From: Pseudomonas sp. QS1027
GTDB taxonomy: Bacteria > Pseudomonadota > Gammaproteobacteria > Pseudomonadales > Pseudomonadaceae
DNA length: 64,000 nt
NCBI RefSeq assembly: GCF_002814235.1
Contig: NZ_PHSU01000020.1
Coordinates: forward strand, 62,001-126,000
Direction of reading: 5' to 3'
Of this stretch, positions 17,509 through 26,496 are shown in pieces. Each line of letters opens with the position of its first letter. Position 1 is the stretch's first letter. The notes under the pieces are model-generated. The model made no database searches. It saw only the letters and a list, made by a program, of their open reading frames with translations, and was not told the origin of the DNA. The translations under genes and the position numbers were made by a program.

Positions 17509-17686
17509 CACTCCCTGGAGTGCTTGCCAGTTGGTGATGTCCCTGAGCCGATTCGCAAAACCACGGAAGTTGCACGTTGGGGCCGGTGTGCATGTCCGCT
17601 AGACGGAAAGCCTTAAGGCCCCCTGCATCTTCCACCTTGAACTCTCGGGTTCAAGGGCTAAGCCGACAGCGGTACGTCGGGGAGCC
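17509..17686 (+). ncRNA. ssrS: 6S RNA (SsrS)
   Basis: A roughly 178-base RNA between zapA and ygfA, its conserved location. Recognised from Pseudomonas 6S blocks: GGTGATGTCCCTGAGCCGAT near 17533, GGTGTGCATGTCCGC near 17585, GACGGAAAGCCTTAAGG near 17602, and CACCTTGAACTCTCGGGTTC near 17633. The 5' end CTCC pairs with the 3' GGAG to close the long hairpin whose central bubble mimics an open promoter. The RNA binds sigma-70 RNA polymerase and dampens transcription in stationary phase. Ends are placed by pairing and by the upstream -10, so they may be off by a few bases. Confidence 0.94.
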
Positions 17687-17773
17687 TGATTTCAACCCAG
17701 TGCCGGCTATCGCTGCCGGCAGTGGTGTTAACGAGTTGCCGTCCTGGCCGCTCGATTGCCCAAGCCAGATGCC

Positions 17774-18379
17774 ATGACCGAACCTGCGCCGCCTTCCCGC
17801 CCGCAACTTCGACGACTGCTGCGCAAAGCCCGCCGCGCACTCAGCGCCAGCGAGCAACGCCAGGCTGCCCGCGGCCTGTATCGGCAATTGGCGCAACACC
17901 CGCTGTTTCGCCGTGCCCGCCATATTTCCCTGTACCTGCCCACCGACGGTGAGATCGACCCGCGCCTGCTGCTGCGTGAAGCACAACGACGTGGCAAGCA
18001 CACCTATCTGCCGGTGCTGAGCGCCTGGCCGCGCACGCGGATGGTGTTCCAGCGCATTCGGCCGGGGGAAAAGCTGCAACCCAATCGTTTTCGTATTCTT
18101 GAGCCACGGGTCAAGCTGGCCGCGCAACGCAAGGTCTGGACGCTGGACCTGGTGCTGTTGCCACTGGTGGGTTTTGATATCGAGGGCGGACGACTGGGGA
18201 TGGGCGGCGGTTTCTATGACCGCAGCCTGGCGTATCTGGCCCGCCGCCAAAGCTGGCGCAAGCCGACACTGCTGGGGCTGGCCCATGAATGTCAGAAAGT
18301 CGGGAAGTTGAATCAGGCCAGCTGGGATGTGCCGCTACAGGGCACGGTCACGGACCGCGCCTGGTATTTCGCGCCATAA
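17774..18379 (+). CDS. ygfA: 5-formyltetrahydrofolate cyclo-ligase
   Basis: 201 residues from ATG 17774; an upstream TTG in frame is less likely. The Lys/Arg-rich N-terminus (RRLLRKARRAL) includes the basic residues that bind ATP and folate, and the C-terminal signature VGFDIEGGRLGMGGGFYDRSL is the family hallmark. It converts 5-formyl-THF to methenyl-THF with ATP hydrolysis, recycling folate. Located downstream of 6S RNA, with which it is often co-transcribed. It is far from the glycine cleavage genes in this window but works in the same one-carbon pathway. Confidence 0.93.
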   Translation: MTEPAPPSRPQLRRLLRKARRALSASEQRQAARGLYRQLAQHPLFRRARHISLYLPTDGEIDPRLLLREAQRRGKHTYLPVLSAWPRTRMVFQRIRPGEKLQPNRFRILEPRVKLAAQRKVWTLDLVLLPLVGFDIEGGRLGMGGGFYDRSLAYLARRQSWRKPTLLGLAHECQKVGKLNQASWDVPLQGTVTDRAWYFAP

Positions 18380-18412
18380 ACAATCGGGTCTATCCGGCAA
18401 GAAACGCCGGGA

Positions 18413-18571
18413 TCAGCGCTTGAACAGGGTCGACTGCTGCGGTTGCTGCTGGACGATTTCCACCGGTACATCTTTCTTGCCGGACCAAAGGCCCTGGGCA
18501 TAGCCTGTAGTGACCACGCCCAAACCGAACAAAATCACCAAAATCCATAGTAAATCCGGTTTGCGTTTCAT
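18413..18571 (-). CDS. Small single-span membrane protein
   Basis: 52 residues from ATG 18571, preceded by a strong AGGGGGGC ribosome site. One transmembrane helix at residues 7-24 (LLWILVILFGLGVVTTGY), followed by a polar C-tail (KKDVPVEIVQQQPQQS). Conserved placement between ygfA and the EVE-domain gene in Pseudomonas suggests a real gene. No known function. Confidence 0.65.
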   Translation of the reverse strand: MKRKPDLLWILVILFGLGVVTTGYAQGLWSGKKDVPVEIVQQQPQQSTLFKR

Positions 18572-18755
18572 CGATTGCCCCCCTAGGCAAATGACCCACG
18601 ATGACAGCAACGGTTTTCGTTATAGGCCGTGCAGCAGCGTCAAGCTTAAAATCCCGGCATTTTGCGATAACGTGAAGCACTACGCAAACGCTGGCGTCAA
18701 CCGACCGTCGGTTAGTGCGCGAAATTGCCCGACAAATTGCCCAAGGAGCAAAACC

Positions 18756-19205
18756 ATGGCCTATTGGCTGATGAAATCCGAGCCCGACGAACTGTCCATC
18801 GAAGGCCTGGCCAAGCTCGGTGAGACACGCTGGGATGGCGTGCGCAATTACCAGGCGCGCAATTTCCTGCGGGCGATGGCGGTGGGTGATGAGTTTTTCT
18901 TCTATCACTCCAGTTGCCCCGAGCCGGGGATTGCCGGGATTGGTCGGATCGTCGCCGCAGCGTACCCGGACCCGACGGCGCTGGACCCCGAGAGCCCGTA
19001 TCACGACCCCAAGGCCAGTGCCGAGAAGAATCCGTGGAGCGCCTTGCAGGTCGCGCACGTCGAGACCTTCGGCAAAGTTCTCGGGCTCGGCTACCTGAAA
19101 CAGCAGGCCGAGTTGGCGGAGATGCCATTGGTGCAGAAAGGCAGCCGCTTGTCGGTGATGCCGGTCACAGCCGAACAGTGGGCTGCGGTTCTGGCGTTGC
19201 GCTGA
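18756..19205 (+). CDS. EVE domain-containing protein
   Basis: 149 residues from ATG 18756, preceded by AAGGAG. The start MAYWLMKSEPDELSIEGL and the segment WDGVRNYQARNFLRAMAVGD are the hallmarks of EVE domains, a PUA-like fold that reads modified bases in nucleic acids and is related to YTH. The C-terminal part (LVQKGSRLSVMPVTAEQW) completes the fold. Stand-alone EVE proteins are widespread housekeeping proteins with suggested roles in RNA modification; no associated methylase or nuclease lies nearby to suggest a restriction role. Confidence 0.9.
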   Translation: MAYWLMKSEPDELSIEGLAKLGETRWDGVRNYQARNFLRAMAVGDEFFFYHSSCPEPGIAGIGRIVAAAYPDPTALDPESPYHDPKASAEKNPWSALQVAHVETFGKVLGLGYLKQQAELAEMPLVQKGSRLSVMPVTAEQWAAVLALR

Positions 19206-19362
19206 AGCGACTGGCCTCTTCGCGGGCCCGCACTGACAACACATCATCCGACCATGCATCCCCCACCCGATTCAGGTTAGGCTTGCCGTTCATTTGACCA
19301 ATATCAACGCGTTTCACCACGTATTCGGTCAAAATCGGACGCTACTGATGCAGGATGCAGCA

Positions 19363-20328
19363 ATGTCGATGAATCAACGTCGTTCCCGTCTTTTCGCCGG
19401 TGCCCTGCTCGTGCTGTTGGCCGCCGCCGGTGGCTTCGGCTACTGGAAATCCCTTCACGACCGCCTGCCCGAAGGCCTCGGCATGGGCAATGGCCGCCTT
19501 GAAGCCACCGAAGTACAGATCGCCAGCAAGACCCCGGGCCGGCTGGCCGAAGTGCTGGTCAACGAAGGCGACAAGGTCACCCAGGGCCAACTGCTCGCCC
19601 GCCTAGACACCCGCACCCTCGAAGCCCAGCGCAACCAGGCCGAGGCCGAAGTGCTGCGCGCCCGCGAGAACTTCGCCGCGGCCCAGGCCAATGTGCAACT
19701 GCGCCAGAGCGAACTGCTGCTGGCCGGCCAGGAGCTCAAGCGCTTTCGCGAACTGTCACAGCGCGGTTTCGCCAGCGGCCAGGTGATCGACCAGCAACAG
19801 GCCCGCTACGACACCAGCACCGCCGCGCTGGCCGCCGCCAAGGCCCAGGTCTCGGCCGTCAGCGCCGCCATCGGTGCCGCCCAGGCCCAGGTCGCCCAAC
19901 TGACCAGCGAAATCGACGACAGCAGCCTGCGCGCGCCCCTCAACGGCATTATCCAGCTGCGCCTGGCCGAACCCGGGGAAGTCCTCGGGGCCGGCGGTCG
20001 GGTCCTGTTGCTGATCGATCCCAGCGATCAGTACATGAACCTCTACCTGCCCGCCTCCGTGGTCGGTCGCCTGACCCAGGGTGACGACGCGCGGGTCGTG
20101 CTCGACGCCCTGCCCGAGCACCCCCTGCCGGCAAAAGTCGCCTTCGTCGCCGCCAAGTCGCAGTTCACTCCCAAGGAAGTGGAAACCCGCGACGAGCGGC
20201 AGAAACTGGTGTTCCGGGTCAAACTGCGCCTGACCGAGCCCGCCGCCGTGCCCCAGGCCAAACCCGGCATGCCCGGCGCCGGCTACGTGCGTACGAGCCC
20301 CGTGGACTGGCCGGCCAACCTGAAATGA
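19363..20328 (+). CDS. HlyD-family periplasmic adaptor (membrane fusion protein)
   Basis: About 321 residues from ATG 19363, chosen for an AGGA site seven bases upstream. One N-terminal transmembrane helix (about residues 9-25), a biotinyl-lipoyl-like half (KTPGRLAEVLVNEGDKVTQGQ), a long coiled-coil hairpin rich in Ala, Gln and Glu (residues about 75-180), then the second lipoyl half and a beta-barrel. It links an inner membrane exporter to an outer membrane channel. The stop overlaps the next gene by four bases, tying it to the ABC-2 exporter downstream. Confidence 0.92.
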   Translation: MSMNQRRSRLFAGALLVLLAAAGGFGYWKSLHDRLPEGLGMGNGRLEATEVQIASKTPGRLAEVLVNEGDKVTQGQLLARLDTRTLEAQRNQAEAEVLRARENFAAAQANVQLRQSELLLAGQELKRFRELSQRGFASGQVIDQQQARYDTSTAALAAAKAQVSAVSAAIGAAQAQVAQLTSEIDDSSLRAPLNGIIQLRLAEPGEVLGAGGRVLLLIDPSDQYMNLYLPASVVGRLTQGDDARVVLDALPEHPLPAKVAFVAAKSQFTPKEVETRDERQKLVFRVKLRLTEPAAVPQAKPGMPGAGYVRTSPVDWPANLK

Positions 20329-23048
20329 GCGACCTGGCACTGCAAGCCAGTGGCATCCAGCACCGCTACGGCAACCAACAGGCCCTGATCGACATCGCGT
20401 TCAGCCTGCCCGCCGGCACCCGCTGCGGCCTGATCGGCCCGGACGGCGCCGGCAAATCGAGCCTGCTGGGGCTGATCGCCGGGGTCAAGAAGCTCCAGCA
20501 AGGCCAGTTGCAGGTGCTCGGCGGCGCCATCGACGAGCGCCGCCACCGCAACAGCCTGTACCCGCGCATCGCCTTTATGCCCCAGGGCCTGGGCGGCAAC
20601 CTCTACCCCGAATTGTCGATCAGCGAGAACATCCGCTTCTTCGCTACCCTCTTCGGGCTGGGCAAAGCCGACTGCACCCAGCGCATGCAGAACCTGCTGC
20701 GCGCCACTGACCTGGAGCGCTTCGCCGACCGCCCGGCCGGCAAGCTCTCCGGCGGCATGAAGCAGAAGCTCGGCCTGTGCTGCGCGCTGATCCACGACCC
20801 CGACCTGCTGATTCTCGACGAGCCCACCACTGGCGTCGACCCACTGTCGCGGCGACGCTTCTGGGAGCTGGTGGACCAGGTCCGCAGTCAGCGCCCGCAA
20901 CTCACGCTGCTGGTGGCCACCGCCTATATGGAGGAGGCCGAGCAATTCGAACACTGCCTGATGCTCGACCGTGGCCGCCTGATCGCCGTGGGCCTGAGCC
21001 AGGAACTGGCCGCCAGCACCGCGAGCGGCAAGCTCGACGACGCCTTCACCCATTTCCAGGGCGACAGCGGCCATGACAACCAGCCCCTGGTGATCCCACC
21101 CCGGGACAGCAGCCAGACCGATATCGCCATCGAAGCCCACGAGCTGACCTTGCGTTTCGGTGACTTCACGGCGGTGAACAAAGTCAGCTTCGCCATCGGA
21201 CGCGGCGAGATCTTCGGTTTTCTCGGCTCCAACGGCTGCGGCAAGACCACCACGATGAAGGTCCTCACCGGCCTGATGCCGGCCAGCGAAGGCAGCGCCA
21301 AGCTGCTCGGCAAACCGGTGGACGCCGCGGACCTGGCGACCCGCAAGCGCGTCGGCTTCATGTCCCAGAGTTTCTCGCTGTATGGCGAACTCAGCACGCG
21401 GCAGAACCTTGAATTGCACGCGCGCCTGTTCGACCTGCCCAAGGCCGACAGCACGACACGAATCGAGGAACTGATCCAGCGCTTCGACCTCGGCGAGATC
21501 GCCGACCAGCCCTCCGCCGCCCTGCCCCTGGGCTTGCGGCAACGCCTGTCGCTGGCGGTGGCGGTGCTGCATCGCCCGGAAGTGCTGATCCTCGACGAAC
21601 CCACCTCCGGGGTCGATCCGGCGGCACGGGACGACTTCTGGCGCCTGCTGATCGAACTGTCGCGGGAACAGGGAGTGACGATCTTTCTCTCCACCCACTT
21701 CATGAACGAAGCCCAGCGCTGCGACCGCATTTCCCTGATGCATGCCGGCCAGGTGCTCGCCTGCGACACCCCGGACGCCCTGCAACGGCAGTTCCACGGC
21801 GACACCCTGGAAGCGGCCTTTGTCCGCTGCCTGGAACAGGCACAGGGCAGCCAGGCGGAACCGCAAGGCACGGTCACAGAGACCGCCCCGCCCTCGTCCG
21901 GCCTGCCACCGAACAAGACCGGCTTCAGCCTGGCGCGCTTGCTGGCGGTGGCCAGCCGGGAAGGCAAGGAGCTGCTGCGCGACAAGGTGCGGCTGGCCTT
22001 TGCCCTGCTGGGTGCGCTGTTCATGATGGTGATCTTCGGCTACGGGATTTCCCTGGACGTGGAGAACCTCGCCTTCGCCGTGTATGACCAGGACCAGACG
22101 CCGCAAAGCCGGGCCTACCTGGAGGCCTTCCGCAGTTCGCGCTACTTCGAGGAGAAAGCGCCGATCCACGACGCCGCGCAGTTGCATCGGCGCCTGCAAC
22201 GCTCGGAGATCAAACTCGCGCTGGAAATTCCTGCTGGCTTCGGACGCGACCTGTATGCCGGGCGCCAACCGACGGTCGCCGCCTGGCTGGACGGCGGCAT
22301 GCCGTTCCGCGCCGAAACCAGCCGCAATTATGTCGAGGCGGTGCACCAGGCCAATCTCGAACAATTGGCGGCGCAAAGCAGCCCCGCTCACAACGCGCGC
22401 CCCGCCGCCAAGCTGGAAACCCGCTTTCGCTACAACCAGGACGTGGTCAGCGTGAACGCCATCGGTCCGGGGGTGATGGCGCTGATCCTGGCCTTTATCC
22501 CGGCCATGCTCACGGCCCTGGGCATTGTCCGCGAGAAGGAGCTGGGCTCGATCACCAATTTCTATGCCACGCCCCTGACCCGCCTGGAGTTCCTGCTGGG
22601 CAAGCAGGCGCCTTACCTGGCGGTCAGCCTGGTCAACCTGGGCCTGTTGGTGGCGATGAACCGCTGGCTGTTCGGCGTACCGTTCAAGGGCAGCGGCCTG
22701 ACCCTGGCCCTGGGCGGCGTGCTCTATGTGCTGGCGACCACCGGCATGGGCCTGCTGATCTCGGCCTTCACCCGCACCCAGATCGCCGCGATCCTCGGCA
22801 CCATGATCATCACCAGCCTGCCGACCATCCAGTTCTCCGGGCTGATCGTGCCCCGCTCGTCGCTGGACGGCGCCGCCGCGCTGATGGGCACGCTGTTCCC
22901 CGCCGGGCACTTTCTCGATATCGCCGTCGGCACCTTCACCAAGGCCCTGGATCTGCGCCAGCTGTGGCCGCAGTGCCTGGCCTTGTTCGGGTTCTTCGTC
23001 GCCTTTACCGGCCTGAGCCTGATCATGCTCAAGAAGCAGGAGGTCTGA
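20325..23048 (+). CDS. ABC-2 exporter fusion: two ATPase domains plus permease (RbbA/YhiH type)
   Basis: 907 residues. NBD1 has Walker A GPDGAGKSS, signature LSGGMKQKLGLC and Walker B LLILDEPTTGVDP. NBD2 has Walker A GSNGCGKTT near residue 302 and Walker B VLILDEPTSGVDP, but its signature reads LPLGLRQRLSLA instead of LSGGQ, a variant known in the YbhF group. From about residue 540 a DrrB-type ABC-2 permease with six membrane spans follows. It is overlapped by the HlyD gene before it and by the second permease after it. Probably a multidrug or lipophilic compound exporter; substrate unknown. Confidence 0.9.
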   Translation: MSDLALQASGIQHRYGNQQALIDIAFSLPAGTRCGLIGPDGAGKSSLLGLIAGVKKLQQGQLQVLGGAIDERRHRNSLYPRIAFMPQGLGGNLYPELSISENIRFFATLFGLGKADCTQRMQNLLRATDLERFADRPAGKLSGGMKQKLGLCCALIHDPDLLILDEPTTGVDPLSRRRFWELVDQVRSQRPQLTLLVATAYMEEAEQFEHCLMLDRGRLIAVGLSQELAASTASGKLDDAFTHFQGDSGHDNQPLVIPPRDSSQTDIAIEAHELTLRFGDFTAVNKVSFAIGRGEIFGFLGSNGCGKTTTMKVLTGLMPASEGSAKLLGKPVDAADLATRKRVGFMSQSFSLYGELSTRQNLELHARLFDLPKADSTTRIEELIQRFDLGEIADQPSAALPLGLRQRLSLAVAVLHRPEVLILDEPTSGVDPAARDDFWRLLIELSREQGVTIFLSTHFMNEAQRCDRISLMHAGQVLACDTPDALQRQFHGDTLEAAFVRCLEQAQGSQAEPQGTVTETAPPSSGLPPNKTGFSLARLLAVASREGKELLRDKVRLAFALLGALFMMVIFGYGISLDVENLAFAVYDQDQTPQSRAYLEAFRSSRYFEEKAPIHDAAQLHRRLQRSEIKLALEIPAGFGRDLYAGRQPTVAAWLDGGMPFRAETSRNYVEAVHQANLEQLAAQSSPAHNARPAAKLETRFRYNQDVVSVNAIGPGVMALILAFIPAMLTALGIVREKELGSITNFYATPLTRLEFLLGKQAPYLAVSLVNLGLLVAMNRWLFGVPFKGSGLTLALGGVLYVLATTGMGLLISAFTRTQIAAILGTMIITSLPTIQFSGLIVPRSSLDGAAALMGTLFPAGHFLDIAVGTFTKALDLRQLWPQCLALFGFFVAFTGLSLIMLKKQEV

Positions 23049-24166
23049 TGCACAAGCTCGCCCATATCCTGCGCCTTGGCATCAAGGAACTGACCAGCCT
23101 GCGCCATGACAGCGTCCTGCTGCTGTTCCTCTTCTATGCCTTCAGCGTGGCGATCTACATGCCGGCGGCCGGTTCGGTGATCGGCGTGCACAACGCCAGC
23201 GTCGCCCTGGTGGACGAGGACAACAGCGCGCTGTCGCGGCAACTGGGCGAAGCCCTGCAACCGCCGGAATTCCAGCGCCCGGCGGCGTTGGCCTACGACC
23301 ATCTGGACGCCGCCCTGGACAGCGGCCGCTACACCTTCGTGATCAATGTGCCGGCCAACTTCCAGAGTGACCTGCTGGCCGGGCGCTCACCGGCCGTGCA
23401 GGTCAACGTCGATGCCACCGCCATGAGCCAGGCGTTCATGGGCGCCGGCTATATCGGGCGGATTTTCCAGCGCGAGCTGCTCGATTACAGCGGCCAGGCC
23501 GAAGCCGCGAGCCAGACGCCGGTCAAGCTGACCAGCCGGGCGTTGTTCAACCCCAACCTGGAGGGCGGCTGGTTCCTCGCGGTGATCCAGATCGTCAACA
23601 ACATCACCATCCTGGCGATCATCCTCACCGGCACCGCGCTGCTGCGCGAACGCGAGCACGGCACCCTCGATCACCTGCTGGTGCTGCCACTCACGGCGCT
23701 GGAAATCATGCTGGCGAAAATCTGGAGCAACCTGCTGGTGGTGGTGATCTGCACCTGGGTGTCGCTGGAGGTGATCGTCAAGGGCGCACTGGGCGTGCCG
23801 TTGGCCGGCTCGATGGGGTTGTTCCTCGGGGTCACGGCGCTGTATCTGTTCGCCAGCACGGCCCTGGGGATTTTCCTCGCGACCCTGGCACGCTCGACCC
23901 CGCAGTTCGGCCTGCTGGCGATCCCGGTGATTATCCCCATGCTCCTGCTGTCCGGCGGCAGCACGCCGCTGGACAGCATGCCGACCTGGCTGCAATGGGT
24001 GATGCAGGGCTCGCCGTCGACGCACTTCGTCAGCCTGGCGGCGGCGATCCTGTTCCGCAATGCCGGGGTCGGCGTGGTCTGGCCCGACCTGCTGGCGCTG
24101 GCGGGCATCGGCCTGGTGTTCTTCGCGATTGCGTTGATGCGCTTCCGCAAGAGCCTGGCGTCCTGA
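23048..24166 (+). CDS. ABC-2 type transporter permease (YhhJ/YbhR type)
   Basis: 372 residues; ATG 23048 overlaps the stop of the preceding gene by one base (TGATG). One N-terminal span (residues about 20-40), a large periplasmic loop with the typical VALVDEDNSALSRQL segment, then five spans in the C-terminal half with GTALLREREHGTLDHLLVLP, the ABC-2 family signature. It is the second membrane half of the exporter encoded by the three-gene operon. A REP-like hairpin follows the stop. Confidence 0.9.
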   Translation: MHKLAHILRLGIKELTSLRHDSVLLLFLFYAFSVAIYMPAAGSVIGVHNASVALVDEDNSALSRQLGEALQPPEFQRPAALAYDHLDAALDSGRYTFVINVPANFQSDLLAGRSPAVQVNVDATAMSQAFMGAGYIGRIFQRELLDYSGQAEAASQTPVKLTSRALFNPNLEGGWFLAVIQIVNNITILAIILTGTALLREREHGTLDHLLVLPLTALEIMLAKIWSNLLVVVICTWVSLEVIVKGALGVPLAGSMGLFLGVTALYLFASTALGIFLATLARSTPQFGLLAIPVIIPMLLLSGGSTPLDSMPTWLQWVMQGSPSTHFVSLAAAILFRNAGVGVVWPDLLALAGIGLVFFAIALMRFRKSLAS

Positions 24167-24172
24167 CTTCCA

Positions 24173-24198
24173 TGGCGAGCGGGCTCGTCCGCTCGCCA
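24173..24198. repeat. REP-like palindrome after the exporter operon
   Basis: Ten-base perfect stem TGGCGAGCGG / CCGCTCGCCA with a six-base loop, resembling the GCGAGCGGGCT core of P. fluorescens REP elements. It lies between convergent genes and could also work as a terminator or messenger stabiliser. Confidence 0.65.
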
Positions 24199-24223
24199 CA
24201 CAAACCCGGCATGCCTGCGAGCG

Positions 24224-24640
24224 TTACTGAACGATCAGGTTATTGAACAGCAGGTCCTCGATCATCGGCTTGCCGGTTTCGTCGTTCATCACCTGTTGAA
24301 CCTGCTTCAGCGCTTCCTGGCGCATCTTTTCCTTGGCCTCGACGTTGCTCATCGAGTCCACGGTCTGCTGGGCGAACAACGCCACCAGCTGGTTACGGAT
24401 CAACGGCTCATTGGCCTTGACCGCCTTGGCCGCTTCCTCACCGGTCACGCGCAAGGCCACATCGGCCTTGTAGACCTTGAGCTTCGGGCTGCCATCGAGG
24501 CCATAGTTACCGACGAACGGCGGCGTCAGGCTGATATAGCTGACTTTCGGGCCCGCCGCTTCCCCTTCCTTGGCTTCTTCCGCCGCCACTGCCGCCAGTG
24601 GCAGGGACAAGGCCAACATCAACATGATCAACGCTTTCAC
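24224..24640 (-). CDS. FliL-like exported protein (non-flagellar locus)
   Basis: 138 residues from a GTG at 24640, chosen because AAGGAGCG lies just upstream. The N-terminal residues 1-20 (ALIMLMLALSLPLAAVAAEE) look like a cleavable signal peptide instead of the anchor of flagellar FliL. The rest resembles the FliL periplasmic domain: strand YISLTPPFVGNYG, helix EAAKAVKANEPLIRNQLVAL, and the end DLLFNNLIVQ. It is conserved next to the quinone oxidoreductase gene and no flagellar genes are near. Function not known. Confidence 0.82.
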   Translation of the reverse strand: MKALIMLMLALSLPLAAVAAEEAKEGEAAGPKVSYISLTPPFVGNYGLDGSPKLKVYKADVALRVTGEEAAKAVKANEPLIRNQLVALFAQQTVDSMSNVEAKEKMRQEALKQVQQVMNDETGKPMIEDLLFNNLIVQ

Positions 24641-24796
24641 AATTCGCTCCTTATCCGGTTTGCGGCCTAGCATAGCGACCCGCACCGCCCTGCCCAAGCA
24701 AAAGCTTATGGCGGACTATCAGGGTGGGGCATGCTCGTTGACCCTTCGACTCACACACCTACACTTATCGGCCATCACTCCCAAAGGAATAGCCCG

Positions 24797-25774
24797 ATGA
24801 AAGCCGTGCTCTGCAAAGCCTTCGGCCCCGCCGAAACGCTGGTGCTGGAAGAGGTCGCCAGCCCGGTGCCCGCGAAGAACGAGATCCTGCTGCAGGTGCA
24901 CGCCGCCGGGGTGAATTTCCCGGACACCCTGATCATCGAGGGCAAGTACCAGTTCAAGCCACCCTTCCCGTTTTCTCCGGGTGGCGAGGCGGCCGGCGTG
25001 GTCGCCGCGGTGGGCGAGAAGATCAGCCATCTCAAGGTCGGCGACCGGGTGATGGCCCTGACCGGCTGGGGCAGCTTTGCCGAAGAGGTGAAAGTGCCAG
25101 GCTATAACGTGCTGCCGATCCCCGCCGCCATGGACTTCACCACCGCCGCCGCCTTCAGCATGACCTACGGCACCTCCATGCATGCGCTCAAGCAGCGTGC
25201 GCAGTTGCAGCCGGGGGAAACCCTGCTGGTGCTCGGCGCCTCCGGAGGCGTGGGCCTGGCCGCCGTGGAAATCGGCAAGGCCATGGGGGCCCGGGTGATC
25301 GCCGCCGCCAGCAGTGCCGAGAAACTCGCGGTGGCCAAGTCCCTGGGCGCCGACGAACTGATCAACTATGGCCAGGACAATCTCAAGGATGAAATCAAGC
25401 GCCTGACCGACGGCAACGGCGCCGACGTGATCTACGACCCGGTCGGTGGCGACCTGTTCGACCAGGCCATCCGTTCCATCGCCTGGAACGGCCGCCTGCT
25501 GGTGGTGGGTTTTGCCAGCGGGCGCATCCCGGAGCTGCCGGTGAACCTGGCGCTGCTCAAGGGCGCCTCGGTGGTCGGCGTGTTCTGGGGCTCGTTCGCC
25601 CAGCGCCAGCCCCAGGACAACGCCGCCAACTTCCAGCAATTGTTCAGTTGGTACGCCGAGGGCAAATTGAAGCCGCTGGTGTCGCAGACCTATCCACTGG
25701 CGCAGACCGCACAGGCCATCAATGACCTGGGCCAGCGCAAGGCCGTCGGCAAAGTGGTGGTGCAGGTGCGTTGA
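24797..25774 (+). CDS. NADPH:quinone oxidoreductase, zinc-independent MDR family
   Basis: 325 residues from ATG 24797. GroES-like N-terminal domain with MKAVLCKAFGP, VNFPDTLIIEGKYQF and FPFSPGGEAAGVV; Rossmann domain with LLVLGASGGVGLAAVEIGKAMGARVIA. The zinc ligands of true alcohol dehydrogenases are absent, which places it in the QOR/MDR group that reduces quinones or other enones with NADPH. Stand-alone gene, divergent from the FliL-like gene. Physiological substrate unknown. Confidence 0.9.
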   Translation: MKAVLCKAFGPAETLVLEEVASPVPAKNEILLQVHAAGVNFPDTLIIEGKYQFKPPFPFSPGGEAAGVVAAVGEKISHLKVGDRVMALTGWGSFAEEVKVPGYNVLPIPAAMDFTTAAAFSMTYGTSMHALKQRAQLQPGETLLVLGASGGVGLAAVEIGKAMGARVIAAASSAEKLAVAKSLGADELINYGQDNLKDEIKRLTDGNGADVIYDPVGGDLFDQAIRSIAWNGRLLVVGFASGRIPELPVNLALLKGASVVGVFWGSFAQRQPQDNAANFQQLFSWYAEGKLKPLVSQTYPLAQTAQAINDLGQRKAVGKVVVQVR

Positions 25775-25884
25775 ACACCTGACAACAGTTTCACCCGGCA
25801 AGACGCCTGAATACCGCTATATTTTGCCCATGATCGAGGCGCGCTCATGACGAGCGCGCCCCTGCATCCCATCGAGGCAAATCC

Positions 25885-26478
25885 ATGCTCAAACTGCTAC
25901 AGCCCCTGCTCCCCGGCGTACTCGCCTTCTGCGCGCTGATCCTCGCTACACCGGCCATGGCCCACAAGGAAGTCGGCTTGAGCGATGTCACGGTACTGAT
26001 CGTCCGCCACGCGGAAAAACCCGAACAGGGTCGCGGGCTCAGTCCCGCGGGCGAGCATCGGGCCCTGGCCTACGCCAGCTACTTCGATCCCTTGTCGCTG
26101 GACGGCGCGCAACTGACCCCGCAACGCCTGATCGCCACCAGCGACAGCAAGGAAAGCGAGCGGCCACGCCTGACGCTCACCCCACTGTCGCAGCGCCTGA
26201 ACCTGCCCATCGAACAACCCTACGCCGACGGCGAAGTCGACAAGCTGGTCAAATCCCTCGGCAAGGACAACAGCGTGCCGGTGGTGCTGATCGCCTGGCA
26301 CCACGGGCATATCGACAACCTGATCGAAGCCTTCGGCGGTGATGCGAAAATGCTGACCGGGCAAAAGCATTGGCCGGAGGAGGTATATGACTGGCTGATC
26401 GTGCTGCGCTTTGACCACAAAGGGCAGTTGATCGAGTCCCGCAGCGAAAAGATCGATGAACCCCCCTTTCCCGGCTGA
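25885..26478 (+). CDS. Exported histidine phosphatase-like protein
   Basis: 197 residues with a signal peptide (residues 1-26, cleaved after AMA). The core motif VRHAEKP around residues 40-46 carries the phosphohistidine (RHAEK, a variant of RHG), and AWHHGHID around residue 135 gives the second catalytic His. Many members of this clan-1 family with RHAEKP are periplasmic phosphatases. A single gene; it is the last gene of the conserved block before the lower-GC cyclase gene. Substrate unknown. Confidence 0.82.
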   Translation: MLKLLQPLLPGVLAFCALILATPAMAHKEVGLSDVTVLIVRHAEKPEQGRGLSPAGEHRALAYASYFDPLSLDGAQLTPQRLIATSDSKESERPRLTLTPLSQRLNLPIEQPYADGEVDKLVKSLGKDNSVPVVLIAWHHGHIDNLIEAFGGDAKMLTGQKHWPEEVYDWLIVLRFDHKGQLIESRSEKIDEPPFPG

Positions 26479-26496
26479 CACCGAAGGGAAGCGACG

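Noticed and set aside
18390..19259. Long minus-strand open frame opposite the EVE-domain gene.
   Set aside because: It lies opposite a well-supported gene, is low-complexity and has no ribosome site; high GC makes such antisense frames common.
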